A stretch of 64,000 bases of DNA from Branchiostoma lanceolatum (GCF_035083965.1 NC_089738.1:15836734-15900733), one strand, 5' to 3'; counted from the stretch's first letter, positions 12,206 through 24,665 are shown. Notes: generated from the letters alone by a model not told the origin. Program-made: numbers and translations.

Positions 12206-15200
12206 CTATTCTTACTACTTACACTACTCCATATGGAGGCGGCGTATGAAAGTGCTCCGGGGCTCTTCGCATCTGGGAAGGGGGAGATTGGACTCGATGG
12301 CGGAAGGCTCATGGGTGAAATGGGGGGTGGACTGAATGGATCCCGGAATGTGGTTGGACCTGCAATGACATATGTAAGTGTCATTCTACTGTCTTTTGGT
12401 GTGAACGTCACGTCGTGTTCAACACACACGATGTGCAGAGATAGGCTTTGAAGGGTACATAAATGACAATGTCAATGACAATGAAATTTATTGGATATTC
12501 ATGCCCAAAATGAACTAAATGCATTAGGTAACGTAATGAAGTACAAGAAAAGGAACATTCTGTTATGTTCCATCTAAATCTACAAAGTCTCTTTTCTCTA
12601 GTTGAAACATGTGTACACAAATCTACATAGTTCTTAATGGGTAAACTGTATACGGGTGAAATTTCATGCCAACATCCAAGGCCGTCACCTTCGCACCAGA
12701 GCCACCAACATTTCATGTTGGCTATACAATGACGAATCATGATTTTGTGCATAACATAAAAATTTACATGTCCTACCTACTGTTGATCAGTAACTGCAAT
12801 GATACTGTACAGTACCGTGACAGTAACTTTAACTTTAACAGATACTGTGATATGACTGACAGGTGGGTACATTTTGTACTACGATGGATGTGAGAGAAGA
12901 AAAACTTACTGTTGACTGGTGATGAAGCCAGCGGCTTTCTTGTTATGGTCAGGACTGGCGGGATGTTCTTCGGCTTCTTCACCCTGCTGTAAGTTGCAAT
13001 TCAAAGCTGTTGTTTATTTCATTCCTTTTTATAACAACATTCTAATTTGATCATGAAGTTACTGGCTTACCAATTGGTCTATTTACAAAATGCAACACAG
13101 TTTCATGTCGCTCTTTATTGGACCAAAAACTGAATCAGATGCAAAATCACGATCGACTGGAAATCAATTCCTTGATGAAATATTTTCAAAGCGATCGTTA
13201 ATGTCTATTCGTCCACCTGTCGCCAAAGCCGGAGCCAGTTGAGCATGTTGGTCATGATAGTGACATATGCTAATTGTATGCTTTCTAGAAAAAGGAGGTG
13301 ATCCGATGAATTTATTGACTTACTTGTAGCATGTCCGGTGGCAGTACAGACTGTTGACGCAGATCATGTCATCGGGAGAGTCGAACGGCTTCGTGCACTG
13401 GAAGCAGGTGTTCTCTGACGCCAGCCGCGACTTTCGCTCTTTCCTGTGATAATTGGTACAACAAAGAACGAGAATCAACGGGTATTCTACTTCGTAATTT
13501 ATATCTAGCTGTTCACGTAGTCATATGCATTGGTCAATCATAGGTCTTTGGATATTGCAAATAACTACTTAAGAATGATACTGGAAAATACTCCTTAGTT
13601 CAACTATCCCATATTATATACACGTCTCTATAGAATAGCTTAGTTTGCTAGAATTGTTATTAATAGAATATGCCATACGATGTATCGTATACAATTGTTG
13701 TTCAGTAATTTTTAACTTTCTGTACCTACCTTTCTTCGTCTGTGAGAGTCTTAGACGGTCGCGGAAGGGTGCTTTGGCTAAACTGTTGTTTTGGCAGTTG
13801 ACTGACGTTGGGGGTTGACTGAGTATGTATCTGTGGTACATGCTTCCTCCTGGACTTAGCTGCAGAGGTGCCCACGTTGATGGTGTTACTAATAGAAACC
13901 GACTTCTGTGGTTTATCCTCAGGCTTTATCCACACGGGTTCGTCTGCCTTCTTTTCCTTTTTCTTCATTCGAGGTAGCGTGGTCGGTTCTTCCCAGGTTT
14001 TGATGTCGTCGACCATTTTGGGCTTCTTAGTACGTGGCAGAGTACTGGGTAATGTCAATAGAAATACGCTGTGGATAAGTAAGCAGATGTTATGGCATGC
14101 ATGCGACACCAGCAAAGCAAAGCAAAGCAAAGAAAGGATGGCAGCACTTGGTTAAACTTTGGTTGATTGGCTGGTTGGTTGTTAGGTGATTCATTGATTG
14201 ATCGATTAATCGATTGATTGATTGATTGGATCAATGCTTGCAAGTAGATTTATATGCGAAAGAAAACAGGAAAGTCAAGCTTTAAGCAATTAGCAAATTT
14301 ATCTATAATAAAAGAAGTAGTTGCTTATGAAACTTGCCAAGCGACAACAGAAATCCTATGCTTATAGATGGTTTTGCGCACAAATGGTAAATGTAAACAA
14401 AAATAAATCCAGACGTATGCCACCGGTTAAGGACTAGATAATCTGCCTCTGCGATGCCTCCATTATTGAGCTCATTTGACCCGGAAATAATTGACAAGGA
14501 GGTCGCGTTGGTGGGAAATGCTAACGTATACCCCCTTCCCAAAAACAGCAAACAAATTAGAGATAAATAGAATTTAGCAAGGTTGGAATGCAGTTAAACA
14601 TTTATCTGGAAGACTCAGTACTTGTAATAAATGATGTATTGTTGAAAGAAAGATTTCTTGAAGCCCAGATACATTTGTAAAACAGTGACGTATTAAAGTG
14701 ATTTTCCACAAGTTTTGAGAATAAAACGTTTGTCATATGTGATTAGAAATCTCCACTACTGGTTCAAGGACGAAGGTGCTTAACAGAGGTAGGTAACAAA
14801 TTGTCTTTATAAGTGTTCAGGGGCATGTCAGACCATTTGATTGGGACTCAGCGATGTGTAACATATGCCGCTGATTGATTTCAAGGTTGACTAAAAGGTG
14901 TGCTAAATCTGGGTAACACCCGGCAAATGCATTGTGCGTTTGGCAGCGATACGAAAGCAACAGCAATATTTGAAGAATAACATAACGCTGTTGTATACTA
15001 TGGTCTATGGGGAATTATACATTTAGTAACTACGAGTGTAGGCTACACAGATGTACACACTATACAGGAATATAACAAACATATTTACCTTTTGTACATT
15101 CTGTATTAATGGGTTCCCAGCTAGTCAACCAAAATGGATTTTGTTTACAGACCTTCGGGTAACCTTTGGCTTCCTCGGGGCTAAATGATCTCTAATACTC

Positions 15201-16944
15201 CTGATATCATTACCACTTCACCACAAAGCTGTTATAAGTCGTATAGTCCAGTTACGTTTAGCACAGCGTCCATGTCGCTACATGACAAGCGAGGAATAGT
15301 AGTAGTTAGGAAGCCCTAGCAACGTAGCCAATAGGTAACTAAAAAAATGTTCAGCTATAGTACATTTGTCGTGAAGCTATCAACCCAGTATATGTATACA
15401 TATAGATTTACAAACCTGATTCCACTTTTTACGGCAATGTACACACTGTGGAAACAGCTCAGAATCCTAACGTTGCTGAACTGTGTTATAGCATTACTCG
15501 CTGATATGACATTTTCATTCGTTAACGCCCTTTCAAGTTTAATTGCTAAATTGCCTGAAGCTTGCAAAATGAAATGAAAGGTCACTCACTTGCTTCCAGC
15601 TGTTGCAAGATGAATCTTCAGGGCGTCCATGTTGACTGTGGCTTTGTTGTCAGGGATTGGATCTTCAGACACAGACAGTTTGTGCTCACTCTCCTCGAGT
15701 TTCTTTCGAAGCTGACTCAGCTGCGTGTCCCTTGTATATGGTTTCTTTTTTTCATCTTGCTTGATCGGTTGCACCGTTGCCATTTTGTTCTTCCTTCCCT
15801 TGCGAGGCCATGTTGATGTTTCTGTCAGGTTTTCGTTTTCGTTGTCTTCTGACACGTGGTTCATATTCGACATCTTCTTCTGCTCTCGCCTGTCGATCGT
15901 GGCATATTTAACCTCTTCTGGAGCGTCTTGTGTCGATTTTTCTTCGACCGAATCTTCCGATCTCTTCCTTGCTCTGGTGTTAGCCTTCTTCAGCGCATGT
16001 GGATCAAAAGTAGCTGACCCCATGGCTTTGCGTTCCATATCGGGACTGGCTGGTTCTTCGCACTGCACTGGCTTAGGGCGGACTTCGGGGGTAGGCTCAC
16101 GTGTGACCGTTGGCTTTGTGTCCTTAGGGTACTCGGGTTCAGCTGTACTCGCTTCTTGGGGTGTTGGAGGTGTCACCGTCACATTGGGTTCGGTTTTTGT
16201 AGCCTTCGTTGGTTTTGTAGTCTGCTTCTCGGCCTCTGTAGGCTTGGGCTGCAAAAAAAGGCAATGGCTTGTCAATCATTGTAGACATCGTTATTTTTCT
16301 TTACTAGCATGTGCTTTGCCAAGTTTTGTAATACTGTGACAGCTTCTCGTAATTTCTTTATCTAATCTGCTTTTTCATAAAGTGTGATCAAATATGCTTT
16401 GTGTACTTTGTGTATCAGTTTCACTGTGTCCGAAATAGTGTCACCCATAAAGAACCATTTTGACATCTTTGGCATTCACTGAAAAATAAATATTACTTTG
16501 ATGCAGTAGATTCCAGGCCTACCTCTGGAGTAAGAAGCTCCTCCCATTTTTGCCTGTCTGGTTCCCATTGACTCTGCTGTTCAACTGGCTTGCTCTTGGC
16601 CTTTTCCTGAAGTACAGATTGCAATCCATCAGAAACGAACATTTTGGTAAACAAGATGCTTAGAATATAACAACAGTCATTAGAGAGATAAATAGCCAGT
16701 CAAAACAAAGTTAGCTAAGTGGAGCGATGAGAGAAACCAGATCAACAAAAAGGATTCGGAGCTTATACATAATTATAAGCGACCACAATTTTCCTTGCCT
16801 AATTGTATATAGCCATAGGCAGATTATTGATGAAAACCATTACCGTTTTGAACCCATCTCAACATATATACCTTCAACAAAGGTGATGATTCTTGTCTTG
16901 TAACTATATCTTGTTAAGGCATTTGTATAAAACTTTGTATGCAT

Positions 16945-16983
<39 letters not shown>

Positions 16984-19900
16984 CCCACGGACCTAGGCCT
17001 GTAACTATCCCGTTGGGCTTGAGTTTAAATTTACAGCGCCTAATACACGTAGTATAAACATAACGCAGCGCCTAGTATCATTGGACACATTTATCCTATA
17101 CAAATATGTTAGCAAATAAAACACCATCTTATTACATACCATTTTCTCCAAAGCGTGCTTTTCCTTTTGCTCTGTTGGTTGAGAAGTTTCTGGTTTAGAT
17201 GTCTCTTCAGCTTTGTCACGTTCTTGATCCTAAAAATAACAATGACAGCATAACATGGCACCGCGTCGCTTGGCGTCATCTACATTTGCATAAATACATA
17301 TTAAGATTTTCCAGTCATTGAACAGAATCAAGGGTAAAAAAGGAAAGTAAGGTCCCACTTATCCGGATTTTTATCCAACGTTCTGCTGCCGGCCTTACAG
17401 TGGACTGCACCGATTGAAAATTATATATTATTATGATGTAAATTGATAAAAGGAGGTAGCATTGGAATATACTGGTAAAATATGTCATTATAAGTATTGC
17501 GATGTTTACATGCTATTATTCACAAATTACACAAATGCATTAAACCCACCAGCATCCAATACGCCAGCTCAATACTCTTTGGTAGTATCCTCCTGTCATC
17601 TTCCTCTTTAGATTCCTTGGGTTTCTGTTGGTTTGTTTCCTGCAGCTTCGGTTTTTCTTGGGTCACTGGTTCCTGTTCCACCTCCTTTTGCTTTGCTTGT
17701 TTTGGTTTGGGCGAAAAAACAATATCATCGAGATTCGTCTCTTGTGGCACGTTTGGTTCTTCTTTAGGTCTTGTCTGTTGTCGAAGAGGCATCTCTTTAG
17801 CACTGTGGGGTTTGTTTGGGTTGTTGGCCAGTTTGTTGGACGACACTTCAGACTGTTTTGGTAATGATACATCAGGTTTGGTTTCTTGAGACTTTGGTTG
17901 AACTGGGGCGGGTTCTGCTGTCTTGTTTTGTGATTTCTTTTCTTGGGGTTTGCGAGAAGGCATGTCTGTTGTATTGGTTGGTTGTACTTCTTTTTGAGGT
18001 TTGGTAGATGGTATTTCTTTTGTTTTTGTAGGTAGAGACTCTTGCTCAACTTTGGGTTTGCCTTGTGGACGTTGTTCTTGTTTGTTGGAAGTGATTTCGT
18101 CCCTTGGTTTTGCACGAGCAGCTTCTTTAGGCTTGGTTTGCCGGGGCTCTGGTTGTTTGGGAGCCGGTTCCTCCCTGCGCTTAGTGGGCACCCGTTCTTC
18201 TTTAGATTTTGCTGGAATCGGCTCTACTTCGGGTTTTGTGTGAGCAATCCCCTCTTTTGGTTTTGAGGGTGCAAGTTTTTCTATGGGATCGGTTTGCTGA
18301 GGTTTCTCCTTTTGTTTAGCAGGTGCAGGTTTGTGTTCCCGGTCCTGTTTTGGTTTTGGTTGAGGCTCCTCCTGTTTGGCTGGCTGTGTAGGTGCTGTTT
18401 CTTCTGTTGGCTTTGTAGGTGCAGGTTCCTCTGTTACTTTGCTTAGTTGTCGTTTTCCTAATCTTGCTTGAGCAGGTTCTCTTGCACGTTTGGTTGGAAC
18501 TGGCTCATCTTTGGGTATTATGGGAGCAGTCTCCTCTTCTGGTTTTGAAGGTGCAATGTTATCTACGGGTTTGGTTCCCTGAGGTTCCTCTTTTGGTTTA
18601 GTAGCTGCAGGTACCTGTTTCCGGTCCTGTTTTGGTTTATTTGGCTTTTCCTGTTTGGCAGGTTCTTTCTTAGGTTTAGTGGGGGCAGGTTCATCTCGAG
18701 ATTCTATGGAAGGCGGCGCTTCGAAGGGAGCTATGAAGGCAGGTTGTTTTTTGGACTCCGTGGGAGAAGTTACTTTCTTGTTTTTTGTTGGGGCTGGTTG
18801 CCTTTTGGGTTTTGTAGGAGCAGCTTGTTCTTGTGGTTTTCCGGAAGCAGGTTCCTCATTGGGTTTTGAAGGCGCAGCAACTTCTTTGGGTTTTGTAGTT
18901 GCAGGTTTATCTGTGGGTGTAGTTGGTGTAGGTTCCGCTGTTGGTTTTGTAGGTGCAGGTTCATCCGCTGGCTTTGTTGGAGCAGATTCCCCTGTTGGCT
19001 TTGTAGGTGCAGGTTCATTCGCTGGCTTTGAAGGTGCAGGATCATCTGCTGGCTTTATAGGTTCATCTGCTGGATTTGTAGGTGCAGGTTTATCTGCTGG
19101 CTCTGTAGGTGCAGGTTTATCTGCTGGCTTTGTAGGTTCATCCGCTGGCTTTGTAGGTTCATCTACTGGCTTTGTAGGTGCAGGTTTATCTGCTGGCTCT
19201 GTAGATGCAGGTTCATCTACTGGCTTTGTAGGTGCAGGTTCATCTGCTGGCTCTGTAGGTGCAGAATTATTTGCTGGCTTTGTAGGTGCGGGTTCATCTG
19301 CTGGCTTTATTGGAACAGATTCCCCTGTTGGCTCTGTAGGTGCAGGTTCATCCGCTTGCTTTGTAGGTGCAGGTTTATCTGCTGGCTTTGTAGGTTCATC
19401 TGCTGGCTTTGTAGGTGCAGATTCATCTACTGGCTTTGTAGGTTCATCTGCTAGCTTTGTAGGTGCAGGTTTATCTAATGGCTTTATTGGAACAGATTCC
19501 CCTGTTGGCTCTGTAGGTGCAGGTTCATCCGCTGGCTTTGTAGGTGCAGGTTCATCTGCTGGCTTTATAGATGTGGGTTCATCTGCTGGCTTTGTAGGTT
19601 CATCTGCTGGCCTTGTAGGTTCATCTGCTGGCTTTGTAGGTGCAGGTTTATCTGCTGGCTTAATAGGTGCGAGTTTATCTGCTGGCTTTGTCGGTTCATC
19701 TGCTGGCTTTGTAGGTGCAGGTTTATCTGCTGGCTTTGTTGGCTCATCTGCTGGCTTTGTAGGTGCAGGTACATCTGCTGGCTCTGTGGGTGCAGGTTTA
19801 TCTGCTGGCTTTGTAGGTTCATCTGCTGGCTTCGTAGGTGCAGGTTTATCTGCTGGCGTGGTAGGTTCATCTGCTGGCTTTATAGGTGCAAGTTTATCTG

Positions 19901-21698
19901 CTGGCTCTGTGGGTGCAGGTTCATCTACTGGCTTTGTAGGTGCTGGTTTATCTGCTGGCTCTGTGGGTGCTGTTTTATCTGCAGGTTTATCTCCGGGTGT
20001 AGTTGGTGCAGGTTTACCTGCTGGCTTTGCAGGTTCATCTGCTGGCTTTGTAGATGCAGGTTCGTCTCCTGGCTTTGTAGGTGCAGGTTCATCTCCTGGC
20101 TTTGTAGCTACAGGTTCGTCGGCTGGCTTTGTAGGTGCAGGTTCCTCTGCTGGCTTTGTAGGTGCAGGTTCATCTGCTGGCTTTGTAAGTACGGGTTCCT
20201 CTGCTGGCTCTGTGGGTGCAGGTTTATCTGCTGGCTTTGTATTTGAAGGTTCCTCTGCTGGCTTTGTAGGTGCAGGTTCACCTGCTGGCTTTGTAGGAGC
20301 AGATTCCTCTGCTGGCTCTGTGAGTGCGGGTTCCTCTGCTGGCTCTGTGGGTGCAGGTTTATCGGCTGGCTTTGTAGGTGCAGGTTCCTTTGCTGGCTTC
20401 GTAGGTGAAGGTTCCTCTGCTGGCTTTGTAAATGCAGGTTCGTCTGGCTTCGTAGATGCGGGTTCATCTGCTGGCTTTGTAGGTTCATCTGCTGGCTTTG
20501 TAGGTTCGTCTCCTGGCTTTGTAGGTGGGGGTTCATCTCCTGGCTTTGTAGGTGCAGGTTTATCTGCTGGCTTTGTTGGAGCAGGTTCATCTCCGGGTGT
20601 AGTTGGTGCAGGTTTATCGGCTGGCTTTGTAGGTGAAGGTTCCTCTGCTGGCTTTGTAGGTGAAGGTTCCTCTGCTGGCTTTGTAGATGCAGGTTCATCT
20701 GCTGGCTTTGTAGGTGCGGGTTCATCTCCTGGCTCTGTAGGTGCAGGTTCATCTGCTGGCTTTGAAGGTGCGGGTTCACCTGCTGGTTTTGTAGGCGTAG
20801 GGTCACCTGCTGGTTCTGTGGGTGCAGGTTTATTTACTGGCTTTGTACGTGAAGGTTCCTCTGCTGGCTTTGTAGGTGCAAGTTCATCTGCTGGCTTTGT
20901 TGGAGCAGATTCCCCTGTTGGCTTTGTAGGTGCGGATTCCTCTGCTGGCTTTGTAGGTGCAGGCTCATCTGCTGGCTCTGTGGGTGGGGGTTTATCTCCG
21001 GATGTAGTTGGTGCAGGTTCATCTGCTGGCTTTGTTGGAGCAGGTTTATCTCCGGGTGTAGTTGGTGCAGGTTTATCTGCTGGCTTTGTAGGTGCAGGTT
21101 CCTCTGCTGGCTTTGTAGGTGCAGGTTCACCTGTTGGCTTTGTAGGAGCAGATTCCTCTGCTGGCTTTGTAGGAGCAGATTCCTCTGCTGGCTCTGTGGG
21201 TGCAGGTTTATCTGCTGGCTTTGTAGATGCAGGTACTTCTCCTGGTGTAGTTGGCGCAGGTTCGTCGTTTTCCGCAGGTTCGGGAGAAGTCGGAGTGGGT
21301 GCGTCAGGAAGTGTAGGTTTTGGGGCGGGCTTCCCATTTGGCTCATTTTCAGGCGAGTCATCAGGACCGTTCAGTGCCAGTTCTTTGACAGGTTTTGTGG
21401 CTGACTTGAGAAGGTTTTTACCAACATCGCTGATTTTGTCCAGATCCATCGCTTCTGCCTTCTTCAGAGAATTTTCCAATTCCTTAAGTCTCTTCTTCAG
21501 GTTCTCTGTTTGGCTTTCAAGAGCTTTCTTGGTTTCTACCAGCTTCTGCAGCTTTGTACTGACGTCACCGTCCCCCGGGACCTCGTCCTCAAGCTTAGTG
21601 TGGACTTCGTTATATGCAAATAGAAGGTCGTCGTGTTCCTCTTCTAATTCTTTGAGCCGATCTACTTGGTTGTTAAGCCGGTCGAGCAGATTCTGCAT
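9674..21698 (-). CDS. LIM-A: giant Pro/Thr/Lys-repeat protein with C-terminal PINCH-like LIM domain
   Basis: Exons 17550-21698, 17140-17229, 16523-16606, 15590-16248, 13730-14044, 13324-13443, 12910-12983, 12223-12359, 11685-11733, then either 10983-11061 or 10837-10915, and 9674-10295 sum to 6,378 nt: 2,125 residues and a stop. Order: a charged coiled coil (about 1-90), a 700-800 residue array of KPADEPAPT-type units, an acidic/basic disordered middle with [ST]LPR motifs, an orphan half-LIM finger (about 1779-1803, CFQC...HRTC), an SP-rich linker, one LIM domain (from about 1882, CYVC to VCRKC), and a PGSPGR repeat tail. The segment FFKLDSRPVCRKC matches the last LIM domain of PINCH proteins. 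Known of the family: LIM domains bind partner proteins at integrin adhesions. A scaffold or spacer role is inference. The start ATG at 21698 has an in-frame stop just upstream; an upstream exon could still exist. Confidence 0.8.
9785..10040 (-). repeat. PGSPGR tandem repeat in the LIM-A C terminus
   Basis: About 250 bases encode some eleven consecutive units of Pro-Gly-Ser-Pro-Gly-Arg followed by Ala-Val, Met-Pro or Val-Pro, with 24-27 base periodicity. The tail is basic and serine/proline rich, so Ser-Pro phosphorylation is plausible but only inferred. It is not a Gly-X-Y collagen repeat. Copies are nearly identical at DNA level, so length polymorphism is likely. Confidence 0.85.
10837..10915 (-). 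other. LIM-A alternative exon 10b (79 nt, half of the LIM domain)
   Basis: It encodes AIRVFGHHVCEEHFECYMCY plus IKFTPK, from mid first finger into the second finger of the LIM domain. The acceptor ends in CATAG and the donor is GTGAGT; it enters in phase 1 and leaves in phase 2. Exon 10a has the same length and phases. Including both shifts the frame and meets a stop at once, so the two should be mutually exclusive. Confidence 0.8.
10983..11061 (-). other. LIM-A alternative exon 10a (79 nt, half of the LIM domain)
   Basis: It encodes AIRVFNNYVCEEHFCCQICK plus RKFDKE. The acceptor is AATCCAG and the donor GTGAGT, in phase 1 and out phase 2, identical in length and phases to exon 10b about 70 bases further along the transcript. 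Both variants keep the zinc-binding His and Cys residues but differ in surface residues of the finger, for example NNY against GHH and CCQ against ECYM. Confidence 0.8.
11088..11460. repeat. Intronic tandem duplication beside the alternative LIM exons
   Basis: Copies near 11088-11262 and 11278-11460 share 'tgtctttt(t)ccttcta', 'acatgcta(c/t)ggtga', 'aatgtcaatga' and 'tctacagcatcaaaat'. It lies between exon 11685-11733 and exon 10a, showing that this gene segment is prone to local duplication. Confidence 0.65.
11955..12205. repeat. CT-rich simple repeat in a LIM-A intron
   Basis: Irregular TCTCCC/TCTCCT tracts run into a nearly pure (CT)n tract at about 12144-12200, abutting the donor side of exon 12223-12359. 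On the transcribed strand this is a (GA)n purine tract just inside the intron. Confidence 0.9.
12455..12640. repeat. Possible short interspersed repeat in a LIM-A intron
   Basis: 'atgacaatgtcaatgacaat' followed by 'gaaatttattggatattcat' resembles the simple-repeat-plus-'tttattg' start of the repeat at 47105-47225. Boundaries are not clear. Confidence 0.3.
16946..16980. repeat. (TG)n microsatellite
   Basis: A run of about 17 TG dinucleotides lies in the LIM-A intron between exons 16523-16606 and 17140-17229. Confidence 0.95.
18890..21240 (-). repeat. KPADEPAPT-type coding repeat array in LIM-A exon 1
   Basis: About 2.35 kb of exon 1 is a degenerate array of 9-10 residue units such as KPADEPAPT, KPAEEPAPT, EPADKPAPT and KPTGESAPT, period 27-30 bases, with shorter KPADEPT units interspersed. 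It is rich in Pro, Ala, Thr, Lys, Asp and Glu and has no Cys or aromatics, so it should be extended and disordered. Codon use is uniform across copies, pointing to recent expansion. The opposite strand is also open because of the repeat. Confidence 0.9.
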
Positions 21699-22254
21699 CG
21701 GTACAGCTCAGGACTTAATAAACGCTGGAGGGCTGAAAGATCGACAGGAATTCAATCAAAGAAGAATTAAAAAACGCCAGTCACTCAATAAAATATTACA
21801 CATAATGCGTCCTGCATCTGTGATAGCCAGCACCCATAATTGATTCTGATAGTTTTTGCACGGTAAAGTGTAATGTACTTAAAGAACACAACACGAAAAT
21901 GGCGGGAATGTCACTGCTTATACATATGGTGGCAGCAGGTGACCTAATTTCGTTTAGGAGCCAAACTGATGTGGGCGTATACGTGCGGAATTATTCGCGA
22001 AGATGGCGTATTACCAGTACACTAGCGTTTGTTGTTCTTTCTCGCAGTCCCTCGGCCTTGAACTACTACATCGTAAATGGCAACGTAAATCATATGTGTT
22101 TACTGCAAGCAAGCCTTAGGGATATCAGAAAGTGATATAGCACAAAATACACTTGTTTGGTTTGTGTTGTACACCCGCCAAACCGCTCGTAGAGGAAAAG
22201 TGGCTAAGTGTTGTAAAGCCCCGTAAAATCCTTTATGCAATACTCATCTTAGGC

Positions 22255-22665
22255 GATAGTTATCTTATCATCTGCCCTTTACATTTGTAAAACGAAAAAG
22301 ACTCCTCCAAAGATGATTCTAAAAATACAATCGTTTAGAAAGAGGTATATCGGCCATAATAACTATGACAAAACAACGTGCATGTACATGATACGGTGTA
22401 CAGAAAAACGGAAAATTTAGCCACACGGCTTGCCTAATTCTACAGCGTCTCTTGACCAGAGCTGATTCGTCAATGTGCTATCTTATCGTCTGCCCTTTAG
22501 ATTTGTAATACGAATGATTCTCAAAATACAGTCGTTTAGACAGATGTACATGTATATCGCCATAATAGCTATGACAAAACAACGTGCATGTGCATGATAC
22601 GGTGTAAGAAAAATGTAGTCAAATGACTTGTCTAGTTCTACAGCATCTCTTGACCACAGCTACTT
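22255..22665. repeat. Tandem duplication, two copies of about 200 bp
   Basis: Copies near 22260-22465 and 22478-22665 share 'tctgccctttaca/gatttgta', 'cgtttaga', 'ctatgacaaaacaacgtgca', 'tgatacggtgta' and 'ctacagc(g/a)tctcttgacca'. Confidence 0.8.
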
Positions 22666-24229
22666 CAATGTGCTTTCGTACAAGGTGTGTCTGGTGTGAT
22701 AAAGCATTACATATGGCAAGGAAGCTCACACACATAGTGCGTATGGGACTATGTTTACCCTAAATCTAGACATTCCTGACCCAATATCAGAACCCATTGT
22801 TCACCGGACCTAGTGAAAGTGAAAACATTTGGAAATGTGAGATAATTTGAGAGTACATCTTTTTTTTTATATCCAAGAAAATCATACCTGAAAAATTCAA
22901 TAGTTGACAATAACTGGAGATTCGTACTTACGTCTTTCTCCGAACATTGTCAGTCCAATAAGTGCAAATGCCGTACATCGCAAATGGGGGTGAAAGTTCG
23001 GGGGTTACAAAATGGAAGAAAGACCGGTTAGCCTGCCGTTTAGCCTGGCGTTTTAAATCATCCCCGTCAGTAGTCCCTGAGGGGTACTTAGATAATGTTT
23101 TATTTTCAAAATCTACACAAAGTCCGCTTGGAGTAGGTTACAGCTTATCGCTTCCACCAATCGCAATGTTATTGTATATGGTGACATTAGGACATATCAC
23201 AAAGCTCAAAATGCAGTTGTTGTTTTCATTTTCAACACTGCTACATCATATGGTCCCACGCCTGACAGCCTGAATGCAAATTGGTCCGCCAGCAGCCAGA
23301 GTGGCGCTGGTTTACGTTCCACCTCGCCTCTAGTACTTCAGGCGATGTACGCTTTGTTGCGTCTTTTAAAAGGTTTAATTTGGCGTAGGCGTTGCTTTGA
23401 TGATACTTTGTTTACAGAGAGACAGTGTAGCCATCTGCCGTTAAAATAACGGCGTAATGTTCGTTATTGCCTTGCTATGTTTTCAATTCTGCGCCTCACG
23501 GATGTTTGTCTGTATCACAGCAGTTATTGGTGACAGAATCCGCAGCTACGTAACTTGCAAGAGAAAAGCAAAGCGGCTTCTGATATGTACCAAATCCGAT
23601 CATTAAGTGTGTTTACCGCTTGAATTGATTGACAGGATGACAGAAAGATTGCGGCAAAGCATATTTTACATTCCATGTTTTGATAACTGCAATTTCTTGG
23701 AAGAACATTTGGAGTAGTAGATCTTATAATGGAAAATGCTTACGGTACATACCAACTTTTGTAGATTCTGCTTCACCTCGTTGTCGGCGACCCTGAGCTG
23801 TTCAAGCAGGTCGGTAACAGACGTTTAAGGTTGGTGAATGCTTAAGTCAGCGACTGCGTATTGAATGAATCACCGACAGTCACGTATATTTCGTCGCCTT
23901 CGATGAACCTCATGCATCTCACTATTGTATATCTCCATTCATGGTCCCGTTCTCTCTTCCACTGTTCGTACACTATTGTAAGCCTCCATTCATAGGCACC
24001 CTGTTCATAATTATGACCTGCGGGCACTTAAGACTTTCCCGCCTTTTTTTAGTACCCAAGTGACCATCTAACAGGTGAGGATCTAAGTCACATGGAGAAA
24101 CGTGTGACTCCTTTGTTCGTAAAAGAGGGTGTTGAATCTCTAGGGACTACAAAGCTGAAGAGATTATTGCTAATGATTAAGGTACCGTTTCGCCCAGCCG
24201 GTGTCAACAATGAGTTTATTTTTCCTATA

Positions 24230-24665
24230 GCTTAAAAGAAAGGACGTAAAACACACAAGAATGTACCAAAACCTTAAAATTGTCTATCCAATGATTTGAC
24301 AGGTCATTTATCTTAATTTCTTCTCGTAACATATCAAAAGTTAAAAACAAATGAAATATCAGTTTGCTAGAATGATCTAAAATCAGGTACAGGTATAATG
24401 TATGAAATCCCCGGTCACACCTGCTTCACTTAAAAAAAACGTTTAGGAATACAAAAGAACATACCAAAAATTCAAAATTGTCTATCCAATGTTTTGACAG
24501 GGTCATTAATCTCAATTTCTTCGTGTAACGACGATATCAATAGTGAAAAACAAACAAAAAATCATTATGGAAGAACTAAGTAAAATAGCAGGTTTGATGT
24601 TCTAAATTCCCAATCACGCCTATACCATCAGAATCGTTTAGGAACACGAGCGTAAAATGTTGTCT
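24230..24665. repeat. Tandem duplication, two copies of about 220 bp
   Basis: Copies share 'aaaattgtctatccaatg', 'tttgacag', 'tcaatttcttc'-like sequence, 'gtaac' and 'cgtttaggaa'. They are intergenic and no coding content is seen. Confidence 0.7.

Noticed and set aside
11958..12335. Plus-strand Ser/Leu-rich ORFs
   Set aside because: They are translations of the CT-rich simple repeat.
18890..21240. CRISPR-like array
   Set aside because: The repeat is a degenerate coding minisatellite with no unique spacers, in a eukaryotic gene.
18655..21843. Plus-strand ORF of about 1,060 codons rich in Gly-Ala-Ser-Val-Phe (GAGSSAGFVGAG units)
   Set aside because: It is the reverse reading of the LIM-A KPADEPAPT array. 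The 27-30 base period keeps all frames of the antisense strand open by repetition. The minus-strand reading has matching splice phases to the downstream exons.
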